From Cohnella mopanensis (GTDB taxonomy: Bacteria; Bacillota; Bacilli; Paenibacillales; Paenibacillaceae), in the NCBI RefSeq assembly GCF_022352055.1, contig NZ_JAKRWM010000006.1, positions 124,001 to 188,000 of the forward strand: 64,000 bases of DNA, given 5' to 3'. Shown here piece by piece: positions 23,594-33,419 of the stretch. The notes under the pieces were generated by a model. That model had not been told where the DNA came from and did no database searches. It saw nothing but the letters and a program-made list of their open reading frames with translations. A program made the position numbers and the translations under genes. Numbering within the stretch: the first letter of the stretch is position 1; each line of letters begins with the position of its first letter.

Positions 23594-25195
23594 TTAGTTG
23601 GACAATGCGCGGTACTCCGAAGGCGTACTTCCGTACTTTCTCTTAAACAGCTTGTCGAAGTAACTGAAATGGTCATAGCCAACAGCTGAAGCGATAGCCG
23701 ATACGGAAAGTTCCCCTTCCTCCTCCAACATTCGCCTAGCCATATCCAGACGCTTGGAATGAATGTATTGGACCACCGTTACTCCGAATTGCCGCTTGAA
23801 CTGGGAGGCGAGGTATTCCTTGCTGATGAAGAAGCGCTCGGCCAAATCCGCGAGCGACATCGCCTCCCGATAACAGATATCGATATATTCCTTTATCGCC
23901 AGTGCCCTATTCGCGGATGCCTTCCCTTCAGGCTTGGCGCCTGCGGCGAGCATGAAGAAATTCAAGCATTCTTCGATAAGCTCCATCGCCTTTATCTTGT
24001 CAAAAGCGATCTTCATCACGAAAGGCTCTACGCGGTCCAGAGATTCGGAGGCATACGCTCGGAAGCCGAACTCCGTTTCCACTCGGGTTTGCAACATCGT
24101 CCAAGCTTGGAACAGGAACATAGCCGACATGCACCGGGACGAAGACGCGGCCTCGAACAATTCCTCCACTTCTCCCCGGATGCGAAACGCCAGCCCATGC
24201 CTAATGAGATGGCAAGATTTGGGGACGAATAAGGTAACGAGCTGCTGCAATTCCGGCGTGGACACCGTTCGGTCTTTCCGCTCATTCATCTTAAGCGCCG
24301 AATCCAGCTCCAACGAAGATAGATCGGCGTAGAAAGCAGAATCCTCTAACCTAGTGATCGTCGGAGAATAGTCCGCCATTGCCTTGCTCTCACCTGACGA
24401 AACAGTGAAGCAACATAACTTGAGCACCTTCTCGAACGCGTCCTGAAGCCCTCTCAGTAGAGTATCGGAAGAGGTTGAAGCGGGAGCGATCAACCAGTGA
24501 CACCAATCGTATCGTCCTGAAGGACCGGATAGAAGCTCTGTTCCCACCTGCTCGGCATATTCGGCGATCAACTTCCCGATGGCATACGCTAGCAAATCCT
24601 TATCCTTGCGGAATCGCTCCTGCAGCGCCTTGTCGTAATTTTTAAAGATAATCGCATGAACCTCGCAGGAGCCTTCCCGCGCAAACTCAGGGAGCAACGC
24701 CAGCTCGTCCTTCGTCAGCATTCGCCCTTCGTACAGATTGCTTAAGACGGAAGCGCGATGCAATTGCGACTTCATCTTCTTCATTTCCTCCCATAGCCTT
24801 TCGGTCTGGCGCTGGAATCGATACTTGTCCATCCGCTCCTTCGCTTTATGCAAGGCAGCCTCGATATCTTCTCGATCGAAGGGCTTCAACAAATATTCGA
24901 CGGCCTCGTTCGAGAGCGCATGCTTAACGAATTCGAAATCGTTGTGCCCGCTAATGACGATAACCGGAGTGTCGAGCTTGAGTTCGCGAATACGCTCCAA
25001 TAGCTCGTTGCCGTTCATCTCGGGCATAATCATATCGAGCAGAATCAGATCGGGCGTCTCCTCACGAACTGCTGTCAATCCTTCTAATCCCGTCTCTGCC
25101 TCGCCGATAAATTCTATCGTTGGCTCAATATCAAGCAATAGCCTTTTCAGCGCCCTTCTTACTTTCGGTTCGTCTTCGATAATGAGAACTCTCAT
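23594..25195 (-). CDS. YesN-type response regulator with AraC DNA-binding domain
   Basis: A 533-residue response regulator. The receiver domain (1-120) has the acidic pair in IIEDEP, phospho-acceptor Asp54 in ILLDMIMPEMNG and Lys in LLKPFD. A long helical linker follows, then a C-terminal AraC-type double helix-turn-helix (about 430-533: ADLAERFFISKEYLASQFKR and AIASAVGYDHFSYFDKLFKR). The start at 25195 forms an ATGA overlap with the kinase stop. With the kinase it should sense an extracellular sugar or stress and activate the transporter operon downstream. Confidence 0.93.
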   Translation of the reverse strand: MRVLIIEDEPKVRRALKRLLLDIEPTIEFIGEAETGLEGLTAVREETPDLILLDMIMPEMNGNELLERIRELKLDTPVIVISGHNDFEFVKHALSNEAVEYLLKPFDREDIEAALHKAKERMDKYRFQRQTERLWEEMKKMKSQLHRASVLSNLYEGRMLTKDELALLPEFAREGSCEVHAIIFKNYDKALQERFRKDKDLLAYAIGKLIAEYAEQVGTELLSGPSGRYDWCHWLIAPASTSSDTLLRGLQDAFEKVLKLCCFTVSSGESKAMADYSPTITRLEDSAFYADLSSLELDSALKMNERKDRTVSTPELQQLVTLFVPKSCHLIRHGLAFRIRGEVEELFEAASSSRCMSAMFLFQAWTMLQTRVETEFGFRAYASESLDRVEPFVMKIAFDKIKAMELIEECLNFFMLAAGAKPEGKASANRALAIKEYIDICYREAMSLADLAERFFISKEYLASQFKRQFGVTVVQYIHSKRLDMARRMLEEEGELSVSAIASAVGYDHFSYFDKLFKRKYGSTPSEYRALSN

Positions 25196-26871
25196 GATGC
25201 CGCACCCGCCTTCCAACTTATCGAAACGCTTGTCTGTCCTTGACTTGCACGGATTTCGATCCCTTCCGATCCCGGAAACAAGTATTGGATTCGCTTATGC
25301 ACGTTCGCTAATCCCACGCTTGTCCCCAGTGAGCCGCTTTCCCGCACGTGAAGCGTCAAGCGGTTCGCTTCGTTCTCGTCGACCATGCCCGCCGTGTCGG
25401 TCACCGCCACGATCATGCGTCCGTCTTCCTCCGAAGCCGAGATCACGATCGTCCCCTGTCCTTTTCGCGATATGCCATGGACGACGGCATTTTCCACGAT
25501 CGGTTGCAAACTTAGCTTCAGGATCGGTGCTTCCTCCAGATGCTTGGGAATGTCGATCCGGAACTCCAGCCGGTGCTCGAACCTATATTTCTGAATGGCG
25601 AGATAGTTGCGAGTATGCTCGATCTCCGCGGCAAGCGTCACGATATCGTCCTTGTGATCCGTCGTGTAGCGGAACATGGCCGATAATGATTTAACCATTT
25701 TACAAACGCTGTCCGCGCCTATCTCCAGAGCTTCGGAATAGATCGAGGTTAACGTATTGTACAGAAAATGCGGATTGATCTGCGATTGCAGCGCGCGCAT
25801 TTGCGCGACGGACTCGCTCATCTTCAACTCGTATTCCCGCTTGATCAGCTCTTCGATCCGTTCGACCATCGAACGGAACTGCAGCTCTAGATAACCAATC
25901 TCATCCTTGCGCTCGCGCTTCGTGACCCAGCCGGACAGACTGAAGTCCCCTTTGCCTACCTCTCGCATCCTTTTCACCAATCCATAGATAGGCAAGGAGA
26001 TTTGCCGGGATAGCATAAGCCAGAGTACGATTCCCGCTAGCAGGAAAGCGACTCCCCATAATACCGTCGGCTTAACTGCATCCCAGGCGATTTCCTGAAG
26101 CTTCTCCTTCGACAAATACGTTGCGACCGTCCAACCGTAGGCATTCGCCGCGCTTACAATTTCCAACTGATCGCCGGAGTTTAACGGCGCGTTAACCGTC
26201 GAATAAATGACCGTTCCGTCAGAGTCGCGAATTTCCGTGTTTTCTAAGATGAAGTCCTTACCCAGCATATTTTGAAAATAAGTGCTTCCCAGATCGATAC
26301 CGATGACTCCGGCCTGCCTCTTCTCGATGACGTCGGGAATCGACCGTCCCACGAATAGAACGGGCTGTTCGGATGTCGCGCCGTGAATCGAATTGCGGAC
26401 GACAACCAAATTTCCGTCGAGCTTCTTCGCTTCCTCGATCCATGCCGGACTGTCCGAAGATGCCAGCGTTTGATTCCGTACGTCCAAATACTTGGCGTTG
26501 ACCTTAAACATCTGATTGCTCGCGTCTAAATACAAATAGACGTTACTGAAGTCGTTTAACGAATGGGTCAAAATCTTAAGCAGATTTTCCACCCGCCGTT
26601 GTCTGGCTATCGTCTCTTCGCCCGTGTTCCGATTTTCCGTGACGAAGTTGTATAGCTCGGCAGTCTGATAGATGCTCAGAATATTGTTATCCATGCCGCG
26701 AATAGACAGCTCGAACGATTGGTTAAGCCGTTCCGCCTGCGACCTGTATTGCGCGATCATCTCGTTCTTCAGACGATTATTAATCGAATGGAACGATACG
26801 AACACATTAACGGCGAGCGGAAGGATCGTACAGAACAACAGCAACAAGAGCAGCTTAGTTTTGATTTTCAA
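25192..26871 (-). CDS. YesM-type sensor histidine kinase
   Basis: A 559-residue membrane kinase: first helix at 5-27, an extracytoplasmic sensor (about 28-270, dCache-like), second helix (about 275-297), a HAMP region, and a His_kinase domain with phospho-acceptor His368 in QINPHFLYNTL. The ATPase domain has the N box LQPIVENAVVHG (455-466) and SVGLANVHKR. The start is a TTG at 26871 with GGTGAG five bases before it. It is co-transcribed with its response regulator. The ligand is probably linked to the adjacent sugar transporter. Confidence 0.92.
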   Translation of the reverse strand: MKIKTKLLLLLLFCTILPLAVNVFVSFHSINNRLKNEMIAQYRSQAERLNQSFELSIRGMDNNILSIYQTAELYNFVTENRNTGEETIARQRRVENLLKILTHSLNDFSNVYLYLDASNQMFKVNAKYLDVRNQTLASSDSPAWIEEAKKLDGNLVVVRNSIHGATSEQPVLFVGRSIPDVIEKRQAGVIGIDLGSTYFQNMLGKDFILENTEIRDSDGTVIYSTVNAPLNSGDQLEIVSAANAYGWTVATYLSKEKLQEIAWDAVKPTVLWGVAFLLAGIVLWLMLSRQISLPIYGLVKRMREVGKGDFSLSGWVTKRERKDEIGYLELQFRSMVERIEELIKREYELKMSESVAQMRALQSQINPHFLYNTLTSIYSEALEIGADSVCKMVKSLSAMFRYTTDHKDDIVTLAAEIEHTRNYLAIQKYRFEHRLEFRIDIPKHLEEAPILKLSLQPIVENAVVHGISRKGQGTIVISASEEDGRMIVAVTDTAGMVDENEANRLTLHVRESGSLGTSVGLANVHKRIQYLFPGSEGIEIRASQGQTSVSISWKAGAAS

Positions 26872-27028
26872 GATGGCTCACCGCCGGGTCATTAAGATCA
26901 TTAATTCCCCTTATTAAAGCATATGGAAGTCGGCTTTGTAATCCCCCCTCGCTCTCGACATCTCCACAATCGCCCCTAGATTCGACAACATTTCCCAGGA
27001 AATGACGAATACCGTTATAAGTAGCGTA

Positions 27029-27057
27029 TTGGGCGCCTTGACCAATATTGGTATAAT
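27029..27057 (+). promoter_or_regulatory. Probable promoter of the epimerase operon
   Basis: TTGGGC (27029-27034), 17-bp spacer, TATAAT (27052-27057). A perfect palindrome ACCAATATTGGT (27041-27052) lies in the spacer and could bind a regulator. Confidence 0.5.
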
Positions 27058-27093
27058 ATAAATACGCACGCCAAGACACAGGAGGAATACCTT

Positions 27094-27972
27094 TTGACTG
27101 CAAATCCCGCTTATCAAATCACCCCATCCTTTGACGGTTTCCCAATCTATGAATTGAAGGAAGTTAGCACGAATTCCACGGTCGTCATTTGCCCCGAACG
27201 CGGAGGAATCGTTACGAGCTGCAAGCTGCACGGGATCGAGCTCCTCTATTTGGATCGGGACACTTTCCTGAATCCGCAGGCGAACATTAGGGGCGGAATT
27301 CCCGTGTTGTTCCCGATCGCAGGACAGTTAGTCAACGGGGAATACGAATGGAACGGTCAAACCTACCGGATGAAAAATCACGGAGTAGCGCGCATCTTTC
27401 CATGGGAAGTCGTCGATACGAACACCGATGGCGCAGCGTCCATCACGCTAGCCTTGCAGAGTAATTCCGAGACGATTGCCGCCTTCCCATTCGAGTTCGA
27501 ATTGCGGTTTACTTATCGCCTTCAGGACGGCAAACTCGCCATCGAGCAGCAATACATAAATCGGTCCACGGATAGCGAGATGCCTATGGTGTCCGGCTTC
27601 CATCCTTATTTCGCGACCGAAAGCAAGAACCTGATGTACGATACCGATGCCACTCGGATGCTGGACTATAACGATAAACGGGAAAAACCTTTCGACGGAT
27701 CGTTAGTTCTAGAGGGGATGGTAGAATCAGCCGCATTGCTTGACGCCCGCAAGCCGGAAATCAGCTTTCCGTTAGCCCAAGGACGGCGCGTTCACCTCAC
27801 TTACAGCGAACAGTTCCGATATGTCGTGCTCTGGTCGGTAGAAGGCAAGCCCTTCGTCTGCGTAGAGCCTTGGACGGCTTTGAACGAAGCCCTGAACGAT
27901 AAAAAAGAACTTCTCACGGTGGCACCTGGCGATACGTTGGACCTAACATTAGATATCGCACTTGAACCTTAA
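27094..27972 (+). CDS. Aldose 1-epimerase family protein
   Basis: A 292-residue galactose-mutarotase-like beta-sandwich enzyme. Signature elements are GGIPVLFPIAGQL, the conserved MKNHGVARIFPWEV (catalytic His), SGFHPYFAT (second His) and the late CVEPWTALNEALN with the catalytic Glu. These enzymes interconvert alpha and beta anomers of hexoses or hexose-6-phosphates. The start is a TTG at 27094 about 8 bases after AGGAGGA; no nearby ATG fits. It is followed by an aldo/keto reductase after 34 bp, which suggests a sugar-metabolism operon. Confidence 0.9.
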   Translation: MTANPAYQITPSFDGFPIYELKEVSTNSTVVICPERGGIVTSCKLHGIELLYLDRDTFLNPQANIRGGIPVLFPIAGQLVNGEYEWNGQTYRMKNHGVARIFPWEVVDTNTDGAASITLALQSNSETIAAFPFEFELRFTYRLQDGKLAIEQQYINRSTDSEMPMVSGFHPYFATESKNLMYDTDATRMLDYNDKREKPFDGSLVLEGMVESAALLDARKPEISFPLAQGRRVHLTYSEQFRYVVLWSVEGKPFVCVEPWTALNEALNDKKELLTVAPGDTLDLTLDIALEP

Positions 27973-28006
27973 GTCTCCCTTACTTATCCAGAGGAGGAAC
28001 GCTGAG

Positions 28007-29002
28007 ATGCCTGATGAACGGTCGAAACCTGAATTACGCAAGTTTGGTACCACGGATATGCTTCTCTCCCCGCTAGGACTTGGGTGCTGGCAATTCAGCC
28101 AAGCACGCGGACTGGTCGGAGGATTCTGGCCTAAGCTGGATCATTCCCTCGTCCAAGATATCGTCCGGGTTAGTCTAGAAGGCGGGATAAACTGGTTCGA
28201 TACGGCCGAGATTTACGGCGGCGGCGAGTCGGAGCAAATATTGGCGGAATCGCTTCATGCATCAGGGAGTCTAGCCGAGGGCGTTCATATCGCGACTAAG
28301 TGGTGGCCGATCCTTCGAACAGCCGGCAATATTCCGCTTACGATCGATGAAAGGCTTCGCCGCTTAGGCGGTTATCCGATCGATCTGTATATGGTTCATC
28401 AGCCCTTCTCCTTCTCTTCCGTCGGTAGCGAGATGAGGCAAATGGCCAAGCTTGCGGAACAAGGAAAAATCCGTAACGTCGGAGTCAGCAACTTCAACGC
28501 TAAGCGGATGAAGGAAGCAGACCGTGTATTAAGAGAGCATGGGTTGCGGCTCGCTTCCAATCAAATGAAATACAGCATGCTGGATCGCAGAATCGAGAGC
28601 GATGGCGTTCTGGATACCGCCCAAGAGCTAGGCGTTGCCATTATCGCCTATTCCCCCTTAGAACAAGGCATTCTCAGCGGCAAATTTCATGCTAATCCGG
28701 AGCTTATTCGCCAAACCCCGGGACCTCGCCGCTTGATGAAAGGGTTCAAGTCCGCAAGCTTAGAGCGCACGAAACCTTTGATCGACGTTCTCGAGCGACT
28801 CGCGAAGCAATATAACGCCTCAGCCACTCAAATCGCGCTTAACTGGACGATTCATGCGCATGGTGATTCCATATTCGCGATTCCCGGCGCCTCTAAGCTT
28901 CACCATGCCCAAGAGAACGTCAGGGCGATGGCCTTCCGTCTGACCGACGAGGAGATCGGCGAACTAAGCGAAGTCTCTGCCCGAGTCGCGCTTAAAAAAT
29001 AA
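28007..29002 (+). CDS. Aldo/keto reductase
   Basis: A 331-residue NADPH-dependent oxidoreductase of the (beta/alpha)8-barrel AKR superfamily. The catalytic tetrad is complete: Asp65 (NWFDTAEIYG), Tyr70, Lys98 (IATKWW) and His131 (YMVHQPF). NADP-binding features are GVSNFNAKRM and the C-terminal FAIPGASKLHHAQENVRAM. The true start is the ATG at 28007, which has AGAGGAGG 10 bases before it; the frame is open to 27962. The substrate is probably a sugar or aldehyde. It ends at a bidirectional terminator. Confidence 0.93.
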   Translation: MPDERSKPELRKFGTTDMLLSPLGLGCWQFSQARGLVGGFWPKLDHSLVQDIVRVSLEGGINWFDTAEIYGGGESEQILAESLHASGSLAEGVHIATKWWPILRTAGNIPLTIDERLRRLGGYPIDLYMVHQPFSFSSVGSEMRQMAKLAEQGKIRNVGVSNFNAKRMKEADRVLREHGLRLASNQMKYSMLDRRIESDGVLDTAQELGVAIIAYSPLEQGILSGKFHANPELIRQTPGPRRLMKGFKSASLERTKPLIDVLERLAKQYNASATQIALNWTIHAHGDSIFAIPGASKLHHAQENVRAMAFRLTDEEIGELSEVSARVALKK

Positions 29003-29004
29003 CG

Positions 29005-29047
29005 AAAGCCCTTGATCTCCGTTATGGGAGCTCGAGGGCTTTATTTT
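29005..29047. terminator. Bidirectional terminator between AKR and TetR genes
   Basis: AGCCCTTGATCTCC and GGAGCTCGAGGGCT pair (one mismatch region) around GTTATG, with TTATTTTAT after it and A-rich sequence before it. Confidence 0.75.
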
Positions 29048-29948
29048 ATACTGGATTTCCTAACAGGCTTTGCTCCAAAAGTTTTAACGGTTCGTCGAGC
29101 TGATCCGAAGAGTTCTGTTTAAGCAATGCTAGCATCGCCCGAATAATCAGATGGTTTTTGTGCAGCGGTTTGACGAATTCTTCCTTTAACAATGCCAAGG
29201 CCGCTAACATGTCCCTCTGGGTTGATTCATCCCCAGGATAATCCGAATCGACGATGAGATCCATGATTTTTTGAATGAGATCCGTTTTCGCGTTGCTAAT
29301 CTCAGGAGTTAATCCCGCAAGAGTCCGAAGATTGGCCAAATCCATTGGAGGTAAGATCGGCGTTTCCTTCGCACGAATAATGCCGGATATAAGATCGTCT
29401 ATACGCCGTACCATAAATCGACTTAATCGGCTTTCGTCGAATTTCTTTTTCTCAAATACGATAGCCTCGAAATATTGCGATACGATGCCCGACATTAATG
29501 CCGATGCATCCGCCAAATAATCCTCTACCGAGCTACCGTAGATCGCGAGAAGGTTAGACACGTTCCATACTTGCGATCTTGCCCGCAGGCGAATCATCAT
29601 CCCTTGAATGTGCGGATGTAATCCCGTCAACGGTTCCTTAATGAGCATCATCATGAAATCCAGATGCTCGCGGAAAAATTGGAACTGCCTTTCCCATTGC
29701 AACACGAGCTTCTCTCGGGGAGGCAATCCCGCTTCTTCCGGGAGTACCTCCATCCGATGAAGCATCATCTCGCTGTAGTATTCGAATATGGATATGAGAA
29801 GATCATCCTTGGACTTGAAGTAAAAGTAGATGGAGCCTTTGGCCATGCCGAGCTCATCGACGATCTCCTGTATCGTAGTCGCGTTGTAACCTTTGCGCGC
29901 GAAACAATGAATCGCCGCATCCAGAATTTGCTTCTTTTTATCCTGCAT
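29046..29948 (-). CDS. TetR-family regulator of the RND pump
   Basis: A 300-residue TetR/AcrR protein, longer than the usual 190-220 residues because of a helical C-terminal extension. The N-terminal helix-turn-helix (ATTIQEIVDELGMAKGSIYF, then YFKSKDDLL) is typical. It lies 42 bp downstream of the RND pump gene on the same strand and is probably co-transcribed with it. Two related palindromes upstream of the pump (33163-33178 and 33227-33246) are the likely operators. The ligand is unknown. AAGGAAGG precedes the ATG. Confidence 0.85.
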   Translation of the reverse strand: MQDKKKQILDAAIHCFARKGYNATTIQEIVDELGMAKGSIYFYFKSKDDLLISIFEYYSEMMLHRMEVLPEEAGLPPREKLVLQWERQFQFFREHLDFMMMLIKEPLTGLHPHIQGMMIRLRARSQVWNVSNLLAIYGSSVEDYLADASALMSGIVSQYFEAIVFEKKKFDESRLSRFMVRRIDDLISGIIRAKETPILPPMDLANLRTLAGLTPEISNAKTDLIQKIMDLIVDSDYPGDESTQRDMLAALALLKEEFVKPLHKNHLIIRAMLALLKQNSSDQLDEPLKLLEQSLLGNPV

Positions 29949-29990
29949 GACCTGCTACCTTCCTTCTGCAAGCCCGTCTTAACTTACTGG

Positions 29991-32900
29991 TCAAGCAGCA
30001 TTATTTTTCGGCTTGCGTTTGATTTTCATCAAAATCTCATAAATGATCGGAACGATTAGCAAGGTCAGCAGCGTCGAGCTGATGAGACCGCCGATTACCG
30101 TTACTCCGAGACCTTTGGAAATAATGCCGGCGCTTTCGAATCCGAAGGCAAGCGGCAGAAGCGCTCCGATCGTTGCGAGAGCGGTCATCAGAATCGGACG
30201 AAGACGAATGCCGCCCGCTTCGATCAATGCCTCGCGAGTCGATAAACCTTCTTTTTCCTTATGAATCACTCGGTCGATAAGAACGATCGCGTTCGTTACG
30301 ACGATACCGATCAGCATCAGCGCTCCCATGAGAGCTGATACGCTTAACGTTTCGCCGGTCAAGTACAATGCGACAAGCCCCCCGATAATCGCGAACGGCA
30401 AGGAGAACATGATCGCGAACGGAGCAAGTCCGCCTCCGAAGGCTAGGACGAGCACGAGATAGACGATTGCGATAGCCGCTGCCATCGCTAGGCCAAGCTG
30501 CGTGAACGTTTCGTTAATCTGCTCGGTAACACCGCCGAATTGCACTTCAACGGTCGCCGGCTTCTCTAATTTCTCTACCTTCGCTTGAAGTTCGCTGGAT
30601 ACTTTCGCCACGTCGGACTTCGTAATGTCCGCCGTTACGTTAACGACCATTTTGCCGTTCTGTCTAGCGATCGAGTTCGGAGAAGTCCCTTCCTCCACTT
30701 TAGCTACGTCGCGGATCGGCACAGCCATTCCCAGTGGAGATTGAAGCTTGGAATCCAGTATATCGTCAACGCTCCGATACTCCGCTTTTTCGACGTCTAC
30801 GTAGACGTTATACGTTTTGCCTTGCTCCTCGACCTGCGTAATAACCGGGCGAACGCGTTGCGGGCTTAAGGCCATTGCGATCTGGCCTGCGGTCAACCCA
30901 TACTGGCTAAGCTTCGCCTGGTCGGCGACAATCGTGTATTGATCATAGGTTTTGGACAAGCTTGTATCAATTTTATCGAAAGAACTGTCGGCTTTCATAA
31001 GATCGGCGATCTGATTAACCACTGGGGTAATGTCTTCCAGGGTTTCACCGAATACGCTAAGGCTGAATTGGCTTCCGCCAAGTCCTCCCCCTTGATTCAT
31101 CTCTGCCCATTGTCCGGTCGGAACGGCCTTATGCAGCCCTTCGATCAAGGCTTCCTTCTTGTCGGCGAAATCTTTCGTATCGCTCTTGTACTGCATGTAG
31201 AACAATCCCGATTTCGATGGTCCCGGCTGAAGAGGGTTCGACCCGCCAACGGAATATTGAAGGTTCGAAATATCCGATTGTTCCAGAATGTATTTCTCGG
31301 CAACAAGAGCACGTTGTTCCACGTCTTCGATAGTGTCGCCCGGATCCGGAGAATACGTCACCATAGCGTACTTATCTTCTTGTTCAGGCAAGAAGCTGGC
31401 CCCGATTAACGGAACGAGGAACAAGCTGCCTACAAGCAAGGCGAAAGAAATAACTAAAGTAATGATCTTATGGTTCAAAGCAGATGTAAGCAAACGGCGA
31501 TAGCCATTAGCCATGCGACCCGGTTTCTCTTCGTGATGGGCTTTGTCCGCTTTAACCCCATTCTTGAACATTTGGTGAGCCAACATCGGCACTACCGTAA
31601 CGGCAACTAGCAATGAAGCCAATAAGGCAAAAACAATCGTTAAAGCGAAAGGAAGGAAAATCTGGCCAACCATTCCGCTTACTAGTCCTAACGGCAAGAA
31701 TACTGCGATCGTAACGATGGTAGACGACATGATCGGAAGGAACATTTCGCGCGTCGCTTCCAGCACGAGTTCTCTGCCCTTCAGCTTCTCGTTCGCAAGA
31801 GACATGCGGCGATAAATATTCTCGATAACGACAATGGAGTCATCGACGACCCGCCCGATAGCAACAGTCATCGCTCCAAGCGTCATAATATTAAGGGTAA
31901 TGTCGAACTGTTTCAAGAAAAGAACCGCGATAATGAGCGACAAAGGAATAGAAACGATGGAGATTAACGTCGTACGGATGTTCCTTAGGAACAACAAGAT
32001 GACGATAACCGCGAACAATGCTCCGAATATGGCTTTGCTGAACATCGTCTGAACGGATTCCTCGATCGGCTTACCTTGGTCGAGCAGAACATCAAGCGTA
32101 AGATCACTGAATTTAGCCTTCAGCTTATCCGCTTCGTCCTTAACTGCGTTAACGACATCCACCGTATTCGCATCGTTCGACTTAACGATCTGGATCCCGA
32201 TGGACTCTCTGCCGTTCGTGCGCGAGATGGATTCGGCTTTGCCAAGCAGCTTAATCTCAGCAATATCCCCTAATTGAACGGTTGGCAAGCCTCCCGCTCC
32301 AGGGGCGGCATTGTTGACCGCACCCGCTTCAGGAGCCGACGCATTCCCATTTGGCACTGCCGCGTTTGGCGTAGCGGCCGATGGAATGACCGGGATCGCG
32401 ATCTTCTTCAGATCATCGATCGTCGTTACTCGTCCGTCAACAACTACTGTTTTCTGCGTTTTATCTAATTGGAACAATCCGAGCGGAACTTTCAACGCCG
32501 AACCTTGGATGATCCCTTTTACAGTATCTTCGCTAAGGCCTAGCTCCGCGAGCTTATCCTTCTTGAATTTCAACGTCACTTCCTGAACATACTGGCCGGC
32601 GATCTGCACGGAAGCGACGCCGGGAATGCCTTCGAGTTCAGGCCGAATTTCCTCGCTGACGATTTTCGTTAGATTTTCCAGACTTCCTTGTCCTGACGCG
32701 CTAAGGGAAATGACCGGGAAAGAATTAATCGAGAACTTCGAAATATCCGGAGCCTTAACTCCTTCCGGAAGTGCTACGTCAGCCGCCGCTTCCCTTAGCT
32801 GGGCTACGGCAGTGTCCATATTTTGACCGAAATCATATTCGACGAAGAGCGAAGAAACGTTCTCCATCGAAGTCGAAGTGATATTTTTGACCCCTTCAAC

Positions 32901-33122
32901 GTTCTTAAGCCGCTTCTCCAATGGCTCGGTAATATCCTTGACGATAGCATCTGGCGCAGAGCCAGGCGACACCGTCGTGACGCTTAAGAATGGGAAGCTA
33001 AGATTAGGCAAGCTCTCTTGCTTCATTGTCAAGCCGGAGTATAACCCCGCGACAATGACGATGATCGTAATCATCCATAAAGCAAATTTATTTTTTAATG
33101 AAAACCCGATGACGCTCTTCAT
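29991..33122 (-). CDS. RND-family efflux transporter (AcrB/SwrC-like)
   Basis: A 1043-residue inner-membrane exporter of the HAE1/SwrC type. It has 12 membrane helices in two halves and two large extracytoplasmic loops. Charged proton-relay residues occur in MTVAIGRVVDDSIVVIENIY, the RND motif with paired Asp. The start MKSVIGFSLKNKFALWMITI at 33122 follows GAGGAGG; the frame is open to 33185. B. subtilis SwrC exports surfactin-like lipopeptides and confers detergent resistance. No membrane-fusion protein gene is next to it. The gene is followed by a TetR regulator. Confidence 0.92.
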   Translation of the reverse strand: MKSVIGFSLKNKFALWMITIIVIVAGLYSGLTMKQESLPNLSFPFLSVTTVSPGSAPDAIVKDITEPLEKRLKNVEGVKNITSTSMENVSSLFVEYDFGQNMDTAVAQLREAAADVALPEGVKAPDISKFSINSFPVISLSASGQGSLENLTKIVSEEIRPELEGIPGVASVQIAGQYVQEVTLKFKKDKLAELGLSEDTVKGIIQGSALKVPLGLFQLDKTQKTVVVDGRVTTIDDLKKIAIPVIPSAATPNAAVPNGNASAPEAGAVNNAAPGAGGLPTVQLGDIAEIKLLGKAESISRTNGRESIGIQIVKSNDANTVDVVNAVKDEADKLKAKFSDLTLDVLLDQGKPIEESVQTMFSKAIFGALFAVIVILLFLRNIRTTLISIVSIPLSLIIAVLFLKQFDITLNIMTLGAMTVAIGRVVDDSIVVIENIYRRMSLANEKLKGRELVLEATREMFLPIMSSTIVTIAVFLPLGLVSGMVGQIFLPFALTIVFALLASLLVAVTVVPMLAHQMFKNGVKADKAHHEEKPGRMANGYRRLLTSALNHKIITLVISFALLVGSLFLVPLIGASFLPEQEDKYAMVTYSPDPGDTIEDVEQRALVAEKYILEQSDISNLQYSVGGSNPLQPGPSKSGLFYMQYKSDTKDFADKKEALIEGLHKAVPTGQWAEMNQGGGLGGSQFSLSVFGETLEDITPVVNQIADLMKADSSFDKIDTSLSKTYDQYTIVADQAKLSQYGLTAGQIAMALSPQRVRPVITQVEEQGKTYNVYVDVEKAEYRSVDDILDSKLQSPLGMAVPIRDVAKVEEGTSPNSIARQNGKMVVNVTADITKSDVAKVSSELQAKVEKLEKPATVEVQFGGVTEQINETFTQLGLAMAAAIAIVYLVLVLAFGGGLAPFAIMFSLPFAIIGGLVALYLTGETLSVSALMGALMLIGIVVTNAIVLIDRVIHKEKEGLSTREALIEAGGIRLRPILMTALATIGALLPLAFGFESAGIISKGLGVTVIGGLISSTLLTLLIVPIIYEILMKIKRKPKNNAA

Positions 33123-33162
33123 TCTCCAATTCCTCCTCTTGATCTCTCTGATGCAAAGCTTA

Positions 33163-33246
33163 TCGAACGACCGTTCGAAAGTCAAATGGCGAAAATGTTA
33201 ACAGTCTTGATACTCAAGGGAATATTGTTTGAACAGTCGGTCGAAC
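33163..33246. promoter_or_regulatory. Two related palindromes, probable TetR operators of the RND pump
   Basis: Site 1: TCGAACG-AC-CGTTCGA (33163-33178), a perfect 7-bp inverted repeat 41 bp upstream of the pump start. Site 2: an imperfect copy at 33227-33246 matching about 14 of 18 bases of site 1. Assignment to the TetR protein of the operon is inferred. Confidence 0.6.
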
Positions 33247-33377
33247 ACACTTAAATCACTTCATAGGAATGACTATCACTATTTCTTTATCTATTCCCTC
33301 TTAGTCATTTTTTAATTTAAGCTACCCAGACATATGATCAACAAGAGGAATACTTGAAGGGCCGTACAAATAAAAAA

Positions 33378-33407
33378 GCCCGTCATCGCAGCTAAGCGAT
33401 GCCGGGC
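33378..33407 (-). terminator. Terminator after the alcohol dehydrogenase
   Basis: GCCCG-t-CATCGC and GCGATG-c-CGGGC (33378-33389, 33396-33407) with TTTTTTAT on the minus-strand exit side. Confidence 0.85.
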
Positions 33408-33419
33408 CCTTGTTTATGA

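Noticed and set aside
24738-25694. Long plus-strand open frame (318 codons) across the first kinase/regulator pair
   Set aside because: It is antisense to two clear genes, is Ser/Arg-rich in the way of reverse frames, and has no ribosome site or recognisable domain.
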